Positions 25,354-34,392 of a stretch of 64,000 nucleotides of DNA are shown one piece after another. The DNA is from Mycobacterium sp. M26 (lineage in GTDB: Bacteria > Actinomycetota > Actinomycetes > Mycobacteriales > Mycobacteriaceae), in NCBI RefSeq assembly GCF_001494595.1, contig NZ_LN929908.1, positions 2,207,716 to 2,271,715 on the forward strand, written 5' to 3'. The notes beneath the pieces were generated by a model. The model was not told the origin of the DNA. It was given only the letters and a program-made list of their open reading frames with translations, and did no database searches. The translations under genes and the position numbers were made by a program. Position 1 is the stretch's first letter. Each line of letters begins with the position of its first letter.

Positions 25354-26616
25354 ATGAACGTTGACGATCTGATCCTCGTGAGCATCGACGACCACGTGGT
25401 GGAGCCACCTGACATGTTCCTGCGCCACGTTCCGGCCAAGTACCGCGATGAGGCCCCGATCGTGGTGACCGACGCCAACGGCGTCGACCAATGGATGTAC
25501 CAGAGCAAACCGCAGGGCGTCAGCGGCCTGAACGCCGTGGTGTCCTGGCCGGCCGAGGAATGGGGCCGCGACCCTGCCGGATTCGCCGAGATGCGGCCCG
25601 GCGTCTACGACGTGCACGAGCGGGTCCGGGACATGAACCGCAACGGCATCCTGGCCTCGATGTGCTTCCCGACGTTCACCGGCTTCTCGGCCCGTCACCT
25701 CAACCAGCACCGCGAGCAGGTCACCCTGGTGATGGTGTCGGCCTACAACGACTGGCACATCGACGAGTGGGCCGGCGCCTACCCGGACCGGTTCATCCCG
25801 ATCGCGCTGCTGCCGACCTGGAATCCCGAGGCGATGTGCGAGGAGATCCGCCGGGTGGCAGCCAAGGGCTGCCGCGCGGTCACCATGCCCGAACTGCCGC
25901 ACCTGGAAGGTCTGCCGAGCTACCACGACGACGACTACTGGGGCCCGGTGTTCCGGACGCTGTCGGAGGAGAACGTGGTGATGTGCCTGCACATCGGCAC
26001 CGGCTTCGGCGCGATCAGCATGGCGCCCAACGCGCCCATCGACAACCTGATCATCCTGGCCACCCAGATCTCGGCGATGGCCGCCCAGGATCTGCTGTGG
26101 GGTCCGGCGATGCGCAAGTACCCCGACCTGAAGTTCGCCTTCTCCGAGGGGGGCATCGGCTGGATCCCGTTCTACCTGGATCGCTGCGACCGGCACTACA
26201 CCAACCAGAAGTGGTTGCGCCGCGACTTCGGCGACCAGCTGCCCAGCGATGTCTTCCGCGATCATTCCCTGGCCTGCTACGTCACCGACAAGACGTCGCT
26301 GAAACTGCGCCACGAGATCGGTATCGACATCATCGCCTGGGAGTGCGACTACCCGCACTCGGACTGTTTCTGGCCCGATGCCCCCGAGCAGGTGCTGGCC
26401 GAACTGAATGCCGCGGGTGCCGACGACACCGACATCGACAAGATCACCTGGCAAAACGCCTGCCGTTTCTTCGGCTGGGATCCGTTCGCCCGCACCCCGA
26501 AGGATCAGACCAGTGTCGGCGCGCTGCGCAGCAAGGCCACCGACGTCGACACCTCCATCCGCTCCCGCAAGGAGTGGGCCGCCCGCTACGCCGAGAAGCA
26601 ACTGGCCAAGGCGTGA
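25354..26616 (+). CDS. Amidohydrolase family 2 metal-dependent hydrolase/decarboxylase
   Basis: A 420-residue TIM-barrel enzyme of the amidohydrolase-2 group (ACMSD and LigY/LigW-like decarboxylases and hydrolases). The first metal motif, normally DxH, reads SIDDHVVEPPDMF at residues 9-21; other expected sites are LHIGTGFG near 210, with the metal His, and WECDYPHSD near 329, with the Asp and His. Many mycobacterial homologues of this length are annotated only as amidohydrolase. Coupled to the next SDR gene by a GTGA overlap and divergent from an AraC regulator, so a small catabolic operon is likely. The substrate is unknown. Confidence 0.8.
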   Translation: MNVDDLILVSIDDHVVEPPDMFLRHVPAKYRDEAPIVVTDANGVDQWMYQSKPQGVSGLNAVVSWPAEEWGRDPAGFAEMRPGVYDVHERVRDMNRNGILASMCFPTFTGFSARHLNQHREQVTLVMVSAYNDWHIDEWAGAYPDRFIPIALLPTWNPEAMCEEIRRVAAKGCRAVTMPELPHLEGLPSYHDDDYWGPVFRTLSEENVVMCLHIGTGFGAISMAPNAPIDNLIILATQISAMAAQDLLWGPAMRKYPDLKFAFSEGGIGWIPFYLDRCDRHYTNQKWLRRDFGDQLPSDVFRDHSLACYVTDKTSLKLRHEIGIDIIAWECDYPHSDCFWPDAPEQVLAELNAAGADDTDIDKITWQNACRFFGWDPFARTPKDQTSVGALRSKATDVDTSIRSRKEWAARYAEKQLAKA

Positions 26617-27383
26617 GCCTTCCCGGGGTGGCCGGCAAGGCCGCCGTCGTCGCCGGCGGCGCCACCGGGATCGGGGCGGCCACGGCGATCCGGCTCGCTG
26701 CCGAGGGAGCGGCCGTCATCGTCGGGGATATCTCGGCTGACGGCGCCGAGGCGACGGTCAGTGCGATTCGTGCCGCCGGCGGCACCGCGCAGGCGGTGGC
26801 GTTCGACCTCGCCGACCCGGATTCGGTGAAGGCGCTGATCGACGCGGCGAGTGCGGCATTCGGCGGTCTGGACCTGTTGTTCAACGTGGGCTCGGATATG
26901 AGCCTGCTGCGCGGTGACACCGATGTCGTCGACATCGATTTCGCGATCTGGGATCGCACGATGACCGTCACCCTGCGCGGCTACCTCGCGGCGATGAAGT
27001 ACGCCATCCCGGCGATGCTGTCCGCAGGGGGCGGGGCGATCGTCAACATGTCGTCGGCCGCGGCATTCATCGGCGAACCCAGCAGACCGGCCTACGCCGC
27101 GGCCAAGGCGGGAATCGGTGCGCTCACCCGGCACGTGGCCTCGCGCTGGGGCCGCGACGGGATTCGTTGCAACGCAGTGGCTCCCGGGTTCACCGGCACC
27201 GACGCGATGCGGGCAGCCCCGCAATGGCCGCAACTGGAGGCCGGTGCCCTGCGTGGCGTGCGTTCCACCCGGGTCGGTCACCCCGGCGATATCGCCGCGA
27301 TGGTCGCATTTCTGATGTCCGACGACGGCGCCTGGATCAACGGCCAGGTCATCAATGTCGACGGCGGTGCGGTCCTGCGCTAG
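26613..27383 (+). CDS. Short-chain dehydrogenase/reductase (SDR)
   Basis: A 256-residue classical SDR: cofactor loop GGATGIG near residue 14, catalytic Ser in VNMSSAAAF, Tyr-Lys in PAYAAAKAG, and C-terminal GQVINVDGGAVLR. The usual NNAG motif is replaced by LLFNVGSD, an uncommon change in the strand that stabilises the central sheet. GTG start overlaps the amidohydrolase stop (GTGA), so the two are translated together. It probably oxidises or reduces the product of that enzyme; substrate not readable. Confidence 0.8.
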   Translation: MSLPGVAGKAAVVAGGATGIGAATAIRLAAEGAAVIVGDISADGAEATVSAIRAAGGTAQAVAFDLADPDSVKALIDAASAAFGGLDLLFNVGSDMSLLRGDTDVVDIDFAIWDRTMTVTLRGYLAAMKYAIPAMLSAGGGAIVNMSSAAAFIGEPSRPAYAAAKAGIGALTRHVASRWGRDGIRCNAVAPGFTGTDAMRAAPQWPQLEAGALRGVRSTRVGHPGDIAAMVAFLMSDDGAWINGQVINVDGGAVLR

Positions 27384-27489
27384 CTCTGACCGGCCGCCAC
27401 GGAAGTTGGTATCGGTAGCCGCGGGTCACCTCTGTACTTGCTCGTGACGGCGCCACCAAGGCGACCGGACATGAGCGAAGGGAATACAG

Positions 27490-27987
27490 GTGAAACGAGT
27501 TCTCGCGGTCGGTGTCGGCGTGATCGGCTGCAGCATGCTGCTGATGGCCTGCTCCGACAACAACAGCAGCAGTAAGGGCAGCACGTCGGCGTCCGCCTCG
27601 GCCCCGGCGTCGGCCACGGTGGCCAGCGGCGGCAAGACCTCGGTGAAGGTCGAGGGAAACGACCTGCCGGGTTTGGACACCAGCACGGTGACGTGCGTGA
27701 AGCAGGGCGGCAACATCAACATCGCCAGTGGAGCGATCGGCGGGCAGCAGGGCCTCGGTGTGGTCATGACCAACGAACCGACGCCGAAGGTGACGTCGCT
27801 GGGCATGGTCGTCGATGGCAACGCACTCGCGGTGAGCGACACCATGGGAGTCAAGACTGGTTCTGCCGACGTCAAGGTTGACGGCAACACCTACACCATC
27901 AGCGGTGAGGCCGCGGGCGCGGACATGAAGAACCCGATGGCGGGCATGATCACGAAGAAGTTCGAGATCACCGTCACCTGCAGTTGA
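27490..27987 (+). CDS. LpqH (19 kDa antigen)-like lipoprotein
   Basis: A 165-residue lipoprotein: leader KRVLAVGVGVIGCSMLLMAC with the lipobox LMAC, then a Ser/Ala/Thr linker (GSTSASASAPASATVASGG) and a domain with two cysteines (VTCVKQGG... and the terminal VTCS), as in LpqH. LpqH is a surface lipoprotein and TLR2 agonist of mycobacteria. GTG start. The gene ends 18 bp before a strong hairpin. I infer acylation and outer-surface location from the leader. Confidence 0.8.
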   Translation: MKRVLAVGVGVIGCSMLLMACSDNNSSSKGSTSASASAPASATVASGGKTSVKVEGNDLPGLDTSTVTCVKQGGNINIASGAIGGQQGLGVVMTNEPTPKVTSLGMVVDGNALAVSDTMGVKTGSADVKVDGNTYTISGEAAGADMKNPMAGMITKKFEITVTCS

Positions 27988-28005
27988 GGTGAGCCAGCAA
28001 GGGGA

Positions 28006-28040
28006 GGGATGGCGGACGTGTCACGCACGTCCGCCATCCC
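28006..28040 (+). terminator. Strong hairpin terminator after the LpqH-like gene
   Basis: A perfect 15-bp stem (GGGATGGCGGACGTG with its complement at 28026-28040) closes a 5-base loop, TCACG. No T-run follows, as is common for mycobacterial terminators. It separates the lipoprotein gene from the TPR-CHAT operon. Confidence 0.75.
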
Positions 28041-28072
28041 GGCGTTTGTCCAGTTTGGCGGGGCGGCCGCCC

Positions 28073-28078
28073 TATGAT
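28073..28078 (+). promoter_or_regulatory. Probable -10 element, leaderless promoter of TPR-CHAT operon
   Basis: TATGAT is close to the ideal mycobacterial -10 (TAnnnT) and ends 6 bases before the GTG at 28085, so transcription would begin at or next to the start codon. No Shine-Dalgarno sequence is present. No convincing -35 is seen. This also supports GTG 28085 as the true start. Confidence 0.55.
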
Positions 28079-28084
28079 TGCGCC

Positions 28085-29773
28085 GTGTCGATCCCCGGCG
28101 AGTTGCAGCGCGCTCGCCAGCTCATCCTGGCCGCCAAAGAGGAAGCGGCCAAGGATGTTCTGCTCGCGGTGCTGCCCGAGATCGAGCGCGAGGAGCGCGA
28201 CGATCTGGCGCTGGAGGCCTTCGCCCTCCTCGGCGAGTTGTACCTGAACCGGACGGCTTACGACGGCACCGAAGAATGCCTGCGCCGGATCGCGGACTGC
28301 CTGGCCGGCTACACCCCGGCCCCACCCGGATCCGAGATCGACCGGATGGTCTCGCGCTACCGGATGCGAGCGCAGTTCCTGCGGGTGGGGCTGGTCGCGG
28401 CGCGCGGTGAGCACGAGCAGGCCGCCGTGGAGCTGGCTGCTCTGGGCGACGACGACTGCGTGGCACGATTCGACGACCTGGCGGCCGAGCGGCAGCATCT
28501 GATGGCACTGGCCGGTGTGCTGTGCGCGACCGCGCTGGCCGATGACGATCTGCACGCCCGCGCAGCAGCGTTGTGGCGCAGCATCATTCCGGTCATCGAC
28601 GAGCTGGCCGAACCGTCCGATGACGCCGATCAATTGCTCGTCGCCGGCGGTCTGGCCTACGGCCGGTTCTGCGTCGAGACCGGCCGGCTGGACGAGGGGG
28701 AGCAGTGGCTGCGCCGGGCCGGTGCCCGCGCACAGCGTCGGGACTGGGCATTGTATTGCGCGCGAGCCGAACTCGAGACGGCCGCGGCGAGCTGGATCCG
28801 GGGCGATCACCAGACTACCGAGCGACTGGTCGGCGGCGCCTATCCGGTGATCGTCGAGGGCAACCGCGCCCATGACGTCTCGCGGTCCTGGCTGTACTTC
28901 GGGTTGACCCGGCTCGGGGTCGGCATGGTCGAGGCTGCCGACGAATCCTGGTCGCATGCCGAACGGCACTGGCGTGAGCTCGGCAAGCCGCTCTACATCC
29001 ACCGAATCCTGGTACAGCGCAGCTGGATCTCGGTGTTCCGGGGCCGGTTCGCCGAGGCCGTCGAACTGGTGGCACAGGCCCGCGAACTGCTGGATCAGTG
29101 GCCGCGCTCGAGCTGGCTGCAGTACGCCCGGCTCGACGACCACCTCGGCAACATCTGGCGCGCTGATGCGCTGGCGGACATGGGCTTCGACGGGATCAGT
29201 GAACCGACCGACGATTACCAGGCCACCGAGGCCCGGCAGGCCGCAGCCTTGGGAGTCATGCACGTCGAGCCCGGCAGCGACGCGCACCGCAGCGCGATGG
29301 CCAAACTCGAACGAGCCGCGGAGCTGAAGATCCCGGCGGCACTGGCCGTCGATTCGGTGCGGTACTCGATGCTCGACGCCGAATCCCGCTGGCGCTGGGG
29401 AGCCCACGTGTCGGGCGCTATGCTGGCCGGCGCGTTCTCGGTGGCCTGGGAGTGGGAGAACACCGAACTGGTCAGTGAGCTCGTCGAATATCACAGTGCC
29501 CGAGGAACTTTCGCCCACGAGCCGCTCGGCGAGTCAGCGACGTGGGACGGTGCGGTCGCCACGACGGTGGTGGCCGACACCGCGGTGGAGGAGGCGCTGG
29601 CCGCGGCCGGGTCGTCGGTCGACGCCCTCACGCTGACCACCCTGGGACCGCTGCCCGCGCTGCAGATGGATCCCACCCGCGGACCCATCCTCGAGCACTA
29701 CCGGCAGTTGGCGCAGACCCGCTACGGCCAGATCGTCACCTCCGACGGACCGGTCTGGACGACATGGCCATGA
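28085..29773 (+). CDS. TPR-like helical repeat protein, partner of CHAT protease
   Basis: A 562-residue, almost wholly alpha-helical protein built of degenerate tetratricopeptide-like helix pairs, for example LALEAFALLGELYLNRTAYD near residue 40, GRFCVETGRLDEGEQWLRRA near 200 and WISVFRGRFAEAVELVAQAR near 320. No leader or membrane segment, so cytoplasmic. Its stop overlaps the CHAT start (ATGA at 29770-29773), meaning the two are co-translated. In known bacterial systems a TPR array docks to or is fused with a CHAT protease and controls it; a sensor or scaffold role is therefore inferred. GTG start with TATGAT 6 bases upstream. Confidence 0.75.
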   Translation: MSIPGELQRARQLILAAKEEAAKDVLLAVLPEIEREERDDLALEAFALLGELYLNRTAYDGTEECLRRIADCLAGYTPAPPGSEIDRMVSRYRMRAQFLRVGLVAARGEHEQAAVELAALGDDDCVARFDDLAAERQHLMALAGVLCATALADDDLHARAAALWRSIIPVIDELAEPSDDADQLLVAGGLAYGRFCVETGRLDEGEQWLRRAGARAQRRDWALYCARAELETAAASWIRGDHQTTERLVGGAYPVIVEGNRAHDVSRSWLYFGLTRLGVGMVEAADESWSHAERHWRELGKPLYIHRILVQRSWISVFRGRFAEAVELVAQARELLDQWPRSSWLQYARLDDHLGNIWRADALADMGFDGISEPTDDYQATEARQAAALGVMHVEPGSDAHRSAMAKLERAAELKIPAALAVDSVRYSMLDAESRWRWGAHVSGAMLAGAFSVAWEWENTELVSELVEYHSARGTFAHEPLGESATWDGAVATTVVADTAVEEALAAAGSSVDALTLTTLGPLPALQMDPTRGPILEHYRQLAQTRYGQIVTSDGPVWTTWP

Positions 29774-31113
29774 CCACCACCACGCTCGTCCTGCGCTTCG
29801 CCGATCTCGGCGTCGCGACCTACGGCAGCCTGCGCATCGTCGGGCGCCCCGACCAGACGGTCACCTGGGTGGTCGAGGAACCCATCCTGCTGGCGGCCAT
29901 CGAGGAATTGCAGGGCGCGTTGCCGGATCCCGACGGCACCGAGACACTGTCCGATGCGCTCAACCGGGCACTGACCACGGGTCCGTTCGCCAGCCCGGAC
30001 CGCGAACTGACCCTGGCCTACATCCTCGGTGTGCTGTTGATCCCCGCACCGGCCTGGCAGCTGCTCACCGACTGCGTATCCGATCCCCGCCCGCTGCTGT
30101 ACATCTCGCCGAGCGCGCGGCTGGCCCGTATCCCGTGGGGGCTGCTGGCCGTGCCGCTCGCCGGTCCCAGCCGTGAGGAGCTGGTTGCCGCACGGGCCGA
30201 GGCGATCACCACCAAGGGCACCAGGGCGGCCCGCATCCCGTGGCAGCTCGCCGATATCGGCACCCTGACCGAGGGGCACCGGCTGATGGAGCTGGCCGAT
30301 GTGGCGATGGCAGTCCCGCCGAATATCGCGCACGCTCCCCGGGCATCGGTGAGCTGGTCTGAACGGGAAAGCGCTGCAGCACTTCTGGTGCTCGATCCGC
30401 GGGTGCCCGGCCAGCGTCCCGACTCTGCGCTGGGCTCCGTGCTCGGGCGGCCGTCGGCGCAGGGCCGGCTCTCCCAGCACTTCGACCAGGTGATGGCCGA
30501 ACGCGCGGTGCTCCCGGATGCCGACTCCGCGGTCGAGCTGTTCCGCCGCAGCGACGCCGACCGCGGCTGGCTGGCCTCCCAGCTCCAGCGGAATCCGGGT
30601 CGGCTGCTCTACGTCGGGCATGCCAGCGCCGCCGACCGGGCCCACGGCTATGCCGACCGCGCCGCCATCCACCTGGCCTGCACGTCTGCGCTGCCCGGTG
30701 CGGCCGAGCCGGTCGGGGACCATCGCCCACTGCTGGCGGCCGACCTGATGTCCGCGCAGTTGCCGATGCCACCGCGGGTGGCGTTGCTTGCCTGCGGCTC
30801 CGGCGGTGACTACCAATTCGACGAGGCCACCGGACTGGTCGCGGCCATGGTGCTGTGCGGCGCTCAACTGGTCACCGCGACACTGTGGTCACTGCCCACC
30901 ACGGCGGGTTACCGGCGCTTTGCCGGGCGCCTAGAGGACCCGATGGCCGACGTGGTCGTCGCCGTCGACGAGGCCCATGAACAGGATGACGCGATCGTGG
31001 CCCTCAACCGCTGGCAGCGGAGCCAGATGCGGCGCTGGCGGGACGGTGACACCAGCGCCAGCCCGTTGTACTGGGCGGCGCTGGTGACGTTCTCGGTGGA
31101 TGGTGCGCGGTGA
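29770..31113 (+). CDS. CHAT-domain caspase-like peptidase
   Basis: A 447-residue protein. Residues 1-200 are a non-catalytic N-terminal region; the C-terminal half is a CHAT domain with LLYVGHASA (catalytic His284), then PLLAADLMSAQLPMPPRVA and VALLACGSGG (catalytic Cys342), followed by LVTATLWSLPTT and the closing SPLYWAALVTFSVDG typical of the fold. The CHAT family is clan CD, like caspases and separase. Members cut specific partner proteins, for example gasdermin-like proteins or regulators in antiphage systems. No gasdermin or CRISPR gene is seen here. An ATG at 29764 is an alternative start. The gene ends 5 bp from the convergent membrane-protein gene. Confidence 0.85.
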   Translation: MTTTTLVLRFADLGVATYGSLRIVGRPDQTVTWVVEEPILLAAIEELQGALPDPDGTETLSDALNRALTTGPFASPDRELTLAYILGVLLIPAPAWQLLTDCVSDPRPLLYISPSARLARIPWGLLAVPLAGPSREELVAARAEAITTKGTRAARIPWQLADIGTLTEGHRLMELADVAMAVPPNIAHAPRASVSWSERESAAALLVLDPRVPGQRPDSALGSVLGRPSAQGRLSQHFDQVMAERAVLPDADSAVELFRRSDADRGWLASQLQRNPGRLLYVGHASAADRAHGYADRAAIHLACTSALPGAAEPVGDHRPLLAADLMSAQLPMPPRVALLACGSGGDYQFDEATGLVAAMVLCGAQLVTATLWSLPTTAGYRRFAGRLEDPMADVVVAVDEAHEQDDAIVALNRWQRSQMRRWRDGDTSASPLYWAALVTFSVDGAR

Positions 31114-31118
31114 ACCGG

Positions 31119-31769
31119 TCAGGTGCTCGGCAGGCACACCGCGACGGCGCTCTCGTCCTTCGGGCGGTAGTAGGCGTCGATGATGCTGCCGGGGGAGAGC
31201 CGGGGCAGCGAGGAGGCCGGCACCACCGTGGTTTCCTGGGCCGGGAACTGCCCACCCCCGCGGCGACGGACCATCACGTCGAGCTCGACCTCGCGCAGAT
31301 CGTGGCCGGCGCTGCCGGTGGTGCGCATTCCCGTGACCACACCCGAGGAGCGGGTGCCGTGCCGGATGAGGTCGAGCTGGTCGTCGGTGAGCAGCCCGCG
31401 GCGCACCGGGGACTGCGCCGCCCGCACGGCGACCACGTCATCGGCCAGCGACAGCCGGCCGGGGGCCTGCGGGTCGAAGGACACCAGCAGGATCATCCCC
31501 GGCCGCAGCGCCGACACGGCCGGGTCGCCCTCGCGGTGGCACAGCCGGCCGGCGAACCGTTCACCGTCGACACGTTCGACTTCGATGACCACCAGCGGGT
31601 CGGCGGAGTCGGCGACGGCCCAGACCGTGCCGAGGGCGACCGCCCGGGCGGCGGGGCTCCGGCGCCGGGGCGTCCGGGGCGGCTGGCCGCACAGACCGGC
31701 GGCGACGAGGATCGTGGCGAGTGCGATGGCGGAGACGACGGCGATGGCGCCCAGCAAGGTGTCAGACAT
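31119..31769 (-). CDS. Membrane-anchored protein inside the CHAT locus, unknown function
   Basis: A 216-residue protein with one N-terminal membrane helix (LLGAIAVVSAIALATILVAA), a basic Arg-rich stretch, then two similar beta-rich halves (RAVALGTVWAVADSADPLVV and RSSGVVTGMRTTGSAGHDLR), each followed by a conserved-looking strand and a Pro-Gly turn (ALRPGMILLVSFDP; RLSPGSIIDAYYRP). This internal repeat is reminiscent of DUF3592/OB-like modules. It lies on the opposite strand between the CHAT gene and the unknown pair, and is a possible membrane partner or substrate, which is inference from position only. Confidence 0.65.
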   Translation of the reverse strand: MSDTLLGAIAVVSAIALATILVAAGLCGQPPRTPRRRSPAARAVALGTVWAVADSADPLVVIEVERVDGERFAGRLCHREGDPAVSALRPGMILLVSFDPQAPGRLSLADDVVAVRAAQSPVRRGLLTDDQLDLIRHGTRSSGVVTGMRTTGSAGHDLREVELDVMVRRRGGGQFPAQETTVVPASSLPRLSPGSIIDAYYRPKDESAVAVCLPST

Positions 31770-31823
31770 GCGGGGAAGGTTGCCGTGGCGGCCGCACTAC
31801 CGAACCCAACTTTGCCGGGGCTC

Positions 31824-31829
31824 TATTCT
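31824..31829 (+). promoter_or_regulatory. Probable -10 element, leaderless promoter
   Basis: TATTCT matches TAnnnT and ends 6 bases before the ATG at 31836; no ribosome site is visible. This suggests the two unknown genes of the CHAT locus form their own leaderless transcript, divergent from the membrane-protein gene. Confidence 0.45.
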
Positions 31830-31835
31830 GACGGG

Positions 31836-33244
31836 ATGGACGCCGGGCCGGGATCGGTGCTCACCGCCGGCGCGGCCGTGCCGCGGCGGGCGGTCATCGA
31901 CGCTGCGTGGCGGGCGATCGGTCCCGGTGTCGAGGTGCTCAGCGGAGACGACGGCGGTCCGCTGCGCCGGACCGTCAAACGCATCATCGACGCTGGTGGC
32001 GGGCGATCGGTCCCGGTGTCGAGGTGCTCAGCGGAGACGACGGCGGTCCGCTGCGCCGGACCGTCAAACGCATCCTCGACCCGCTGGTGCTCAGGTTGCG
32101 CGTGAACGCCGCCTACTCGGCGCCGTTCGTCGCCACCGAGGTCGCCGACGAGATGACCGGGCTGATCGCCGAGCACGCCGAGACGTTGCGTGCCACTGCG
32201 GCCTGGTTTGCACTGATGAAATCCGAGCGCCGCCGGCTGCGGGTCACCTCCGGCAACGCCCAGGACCTCTATTTTCCGGTGTGTTTCGAGCTGGCCGTCA
32301 CCAAGGGCGCGCCCGCCCAGGATGGCGCGGAGGTGGCCGCGGCCACCTTGCGCGCTCTACACGAGGACCGCGACCGCACCGACGTCGAGGTGCTCAACCG
32401 GCACCTGGCCAACCCCCAGGTGGTCGCGCGGCTGTCCCGTCAGCTACAGCACAGCTGGGGTGACGTACGGCCCGACGACACCATCACCGGACCGTTCTTC
32501 GCCGGCCTGACGACGGTCCTCGGTCCCGCCGATTCCCATCGCGAAACCGTTGCCCGCCAACGGGTGTGGAGCGCGCTGATCGCCGATGCCACCCCCTACA
32601 ACCTGGGGGCGGGCGCCCGCGTCGCCGGTTCGCCGCTGCCGTGGTCCATCGTGGTGCTGGGGCTGACCTCGCAGCTGCCGCTGCAAGCGCCCCCGTTGAC
32701 CGCTGACGGCGACGCCGAGCGGCCGCTGGATCGCGGTGTCGTGGACCGGGTCCGGGCCACTCTGCGCCGCGCCCTGGACCGCGACGAGCTGCCCGACGTT
32801 CCGCTGCTGTGTGCAGAAGAAGTCGACCGCGCCTGCGCGCCATGGGGTTTCCTGGGCGAGGACAAGCAGGCCACCCTCGTCGTCGGCATCGAGGTGGCCG
32901 GTGAGCTTCGGCCCCTCGACGAGCAGGCGGTGGCCCGCTACGGTCTGGCGGCCACCATCCAGGCCCGGCTGCGCAAGGAGGCCTATGTGTTGCACGCCCG
33001 CCGTGCACTGGCAGCCGGGCAGCCGATGCATCCGCGCCAGCGACCCGTCGTCGACGACCTGGCAGCTTTTGCACGGCCGTACCTGAGCCGGTTGTGGGCC
33101 CGTCTGCACGGTCGCGACGTCTGGCAGGAGCCCTGCGATGATGTCGACGATATCCGCGCTCTGCTCGAAGGAGTGGCCCGTTCGGTCAGCCTCGATCACC
33201 GCCAGCGCATCAAGGCGATGCTGGAAGTGCAGGTGGCGCAATGA
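31836..33244 (+). pseudogene. Unknown-family gene of the CHAT locus, frameshifted by a tandem duplication
   Basis: The frame from ATG 31836 (MDAGPGSVLTAGAAVPRRAV) runs through one copy of a 90-bp repeat and then loses frame in the second copy, which lacks one base, ending at 32105. The correct downstream frame (from AIGPGVEVLSGDDGG onward) continues to TGA 33242-33244. Removing one repeat copy (89 bp) restores an intact 439-residue protein; restoring the missing base gives 469 residues with a 30-residue repeat. The protein is mixed alpha/beta with no motif I know (KSERRRLRVTSGNAQDLYF; ACAPWGFLGEDKQATLVVG). Its stop overlaps the next ATG. As read, the product is truncated after about 90 residues. 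Confidence 0.75.
31896..32074 (+). repeat. 90-bp tandem duplication with one-base deletion in copy 2
   Basis: Copy 1 is 31896-31985 (90 bp, 30 codons); copy 2 is 31986-32074 (89 bp). They are identical except that GCTGCGTGG in copy 1 is GCTGGTGG in copy 2. The last 79 bases of each are identical. The missing base shifts the reading frame of the gene. Confidence 0.95.
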
Positions 33245-34374
33245 AATTGGTGGTGGATTCCGGATTGTGGAGCACCGGTCCGGCGCCGGCCCCGGTGCCG
33301 CTGGCCGCGGTGATCGAGGTCGACGGTGCGGTGCTGTCCTGGACGGTTGACGCGCCACCGGGGGCCGCCGCACAGATCACCCTGACCGACCCCGCCCGGG
33401 CGGACTGGCTGTGGCGCATCGTGGGCGAGTCCGGCCACCGGCTACTTGCGGAGGCGACCGGCAGCGCCCCGCCGGATGACGCGGCGGCGGTGGAACTGCC
33501 CGGCCTCGACGTGCTGCCGGGCTCGTTGGCGCCGCTGCACCGGCTGGCGCTGGGCCACTGGCTGCGCCGGTTCTGGCCGGAGAGCATCCAGGAGGCGATC
33601 GCCGGCTTGGATCCGGCCCTGCTGGATGCCGAACTCGCGGTGGCCACGGTCGAGGCGGAGGACTTCTTCGGCGACGGCACACTGGATTCGGATGTGGCCG
33701 AACTGCTCGCCCCGCACGCCGCCGCGGTCGAACTGCTGGTGGCTTCCGGTGATCCCCGGATCGTGGAACTGGCCGGCCGGTGTGTTGATCTGGTCGAGGA
33801 GATGGGCTTGGACGCGCCGGGCTGGTCCGCGGTGGCCGAGGCGATCGAGGACCTCGCCGTGTCGTCCGGGGTGCCCGGCCGCCAGGACGACTATGCGCTG
33901 GCCGCGGGCCGCGGAGTGGGTATCGATCCGGTCGAGGTGATCGCCCGTGGGGTGGCGTCGACGACCTTCAGCGGTGTGCCGGCCGCGGTGTTCGACGCCG
34001 CCGACGACACCGTGGGCTGGGCCATCGCCGTACAGGATGGACAGGCCACCGCTGTGCTCAGCACTCTCACCCTGGGCCGCCAGTCCCCGGAAGGGATCCC
34101 GGTAGCACTGCGTTGCAAGGGAATTCGAGCCGAAGGCGCGCTCGACAGCCAGGGTCGCGCGACGCTGCCACTGGTCGACGAGGCGGGCGGCCCGGTTACT
34201 CCGTCGCTGGCCTGGGATACCGACTGGTCGGCGACCACGGTGATCGTCGGGGTCGAGGTCGACGAGCCCGCCGAGGTCCGCGCGCGGATCCGGCGGTTCG
34301 CCAGGGATCGACTGGCCAGTCCTCGCCCGGATGCGTTCCTGGCCGAGATCCTGGCCGCCGAATCGGACTACTAG
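33241..34374 (+). CDS. Unknown-family protein, last gene of the CHAT locus
   Basis: A 377-residue acidic soluble protein with no leader. The first third (KLVVDSGLWSTGPAPAPVPL) looks beta-rich, the middle helical with many Ala/Glu/Asp, and the end (DTDWSATTVIVGVEVDEPAE, then RIRRFARDRLASPRPDAFLA) has a strand-helix pattern. No recognised domain. The ATG overlaps the stop of the preceding gene (ATGA), so translation is coupled to it; since that gene is frameshifted here, expression of this one may be reduced. Function is unknown; association with the CHAT protease is by neighbourhood. Confidence 0.6.
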   Translation: MKLVVDSGLWSTGPAPAPVPLAAVIEVDGAVLSWTVDAPPGAAAQITLTDPARADWLWRIVGESGHRLLAEATGSAPPDDAAAVELPGLDVLPGSLAPLHRLALGHWLRRFWPESIQEAIAGLDPALLDAELAVATVEAEDFFGDGTLDSDVAELLAPHAAAVELLVASGDPRIVELAGRCVDLVEEMGLDAPGWSAVAEAIEDLAVSSGVPGRQDDYALAAGRGVGIDPVEVIARGVASTTFSGVPAAVFDAADDTVGWAIAVQDGQATAVLSTLTLGRQSPEGIPVALRCKGIRAEGALDSQGRATLPLVDEAGGPVTPSLAWDTDWSATTVIVGVEVDEPAEVRARIRRFARDRLASPRPDAFLAEILAAESDY

Positions 34375-34392
34375 ATTCGGGGGCCGGGGAAA

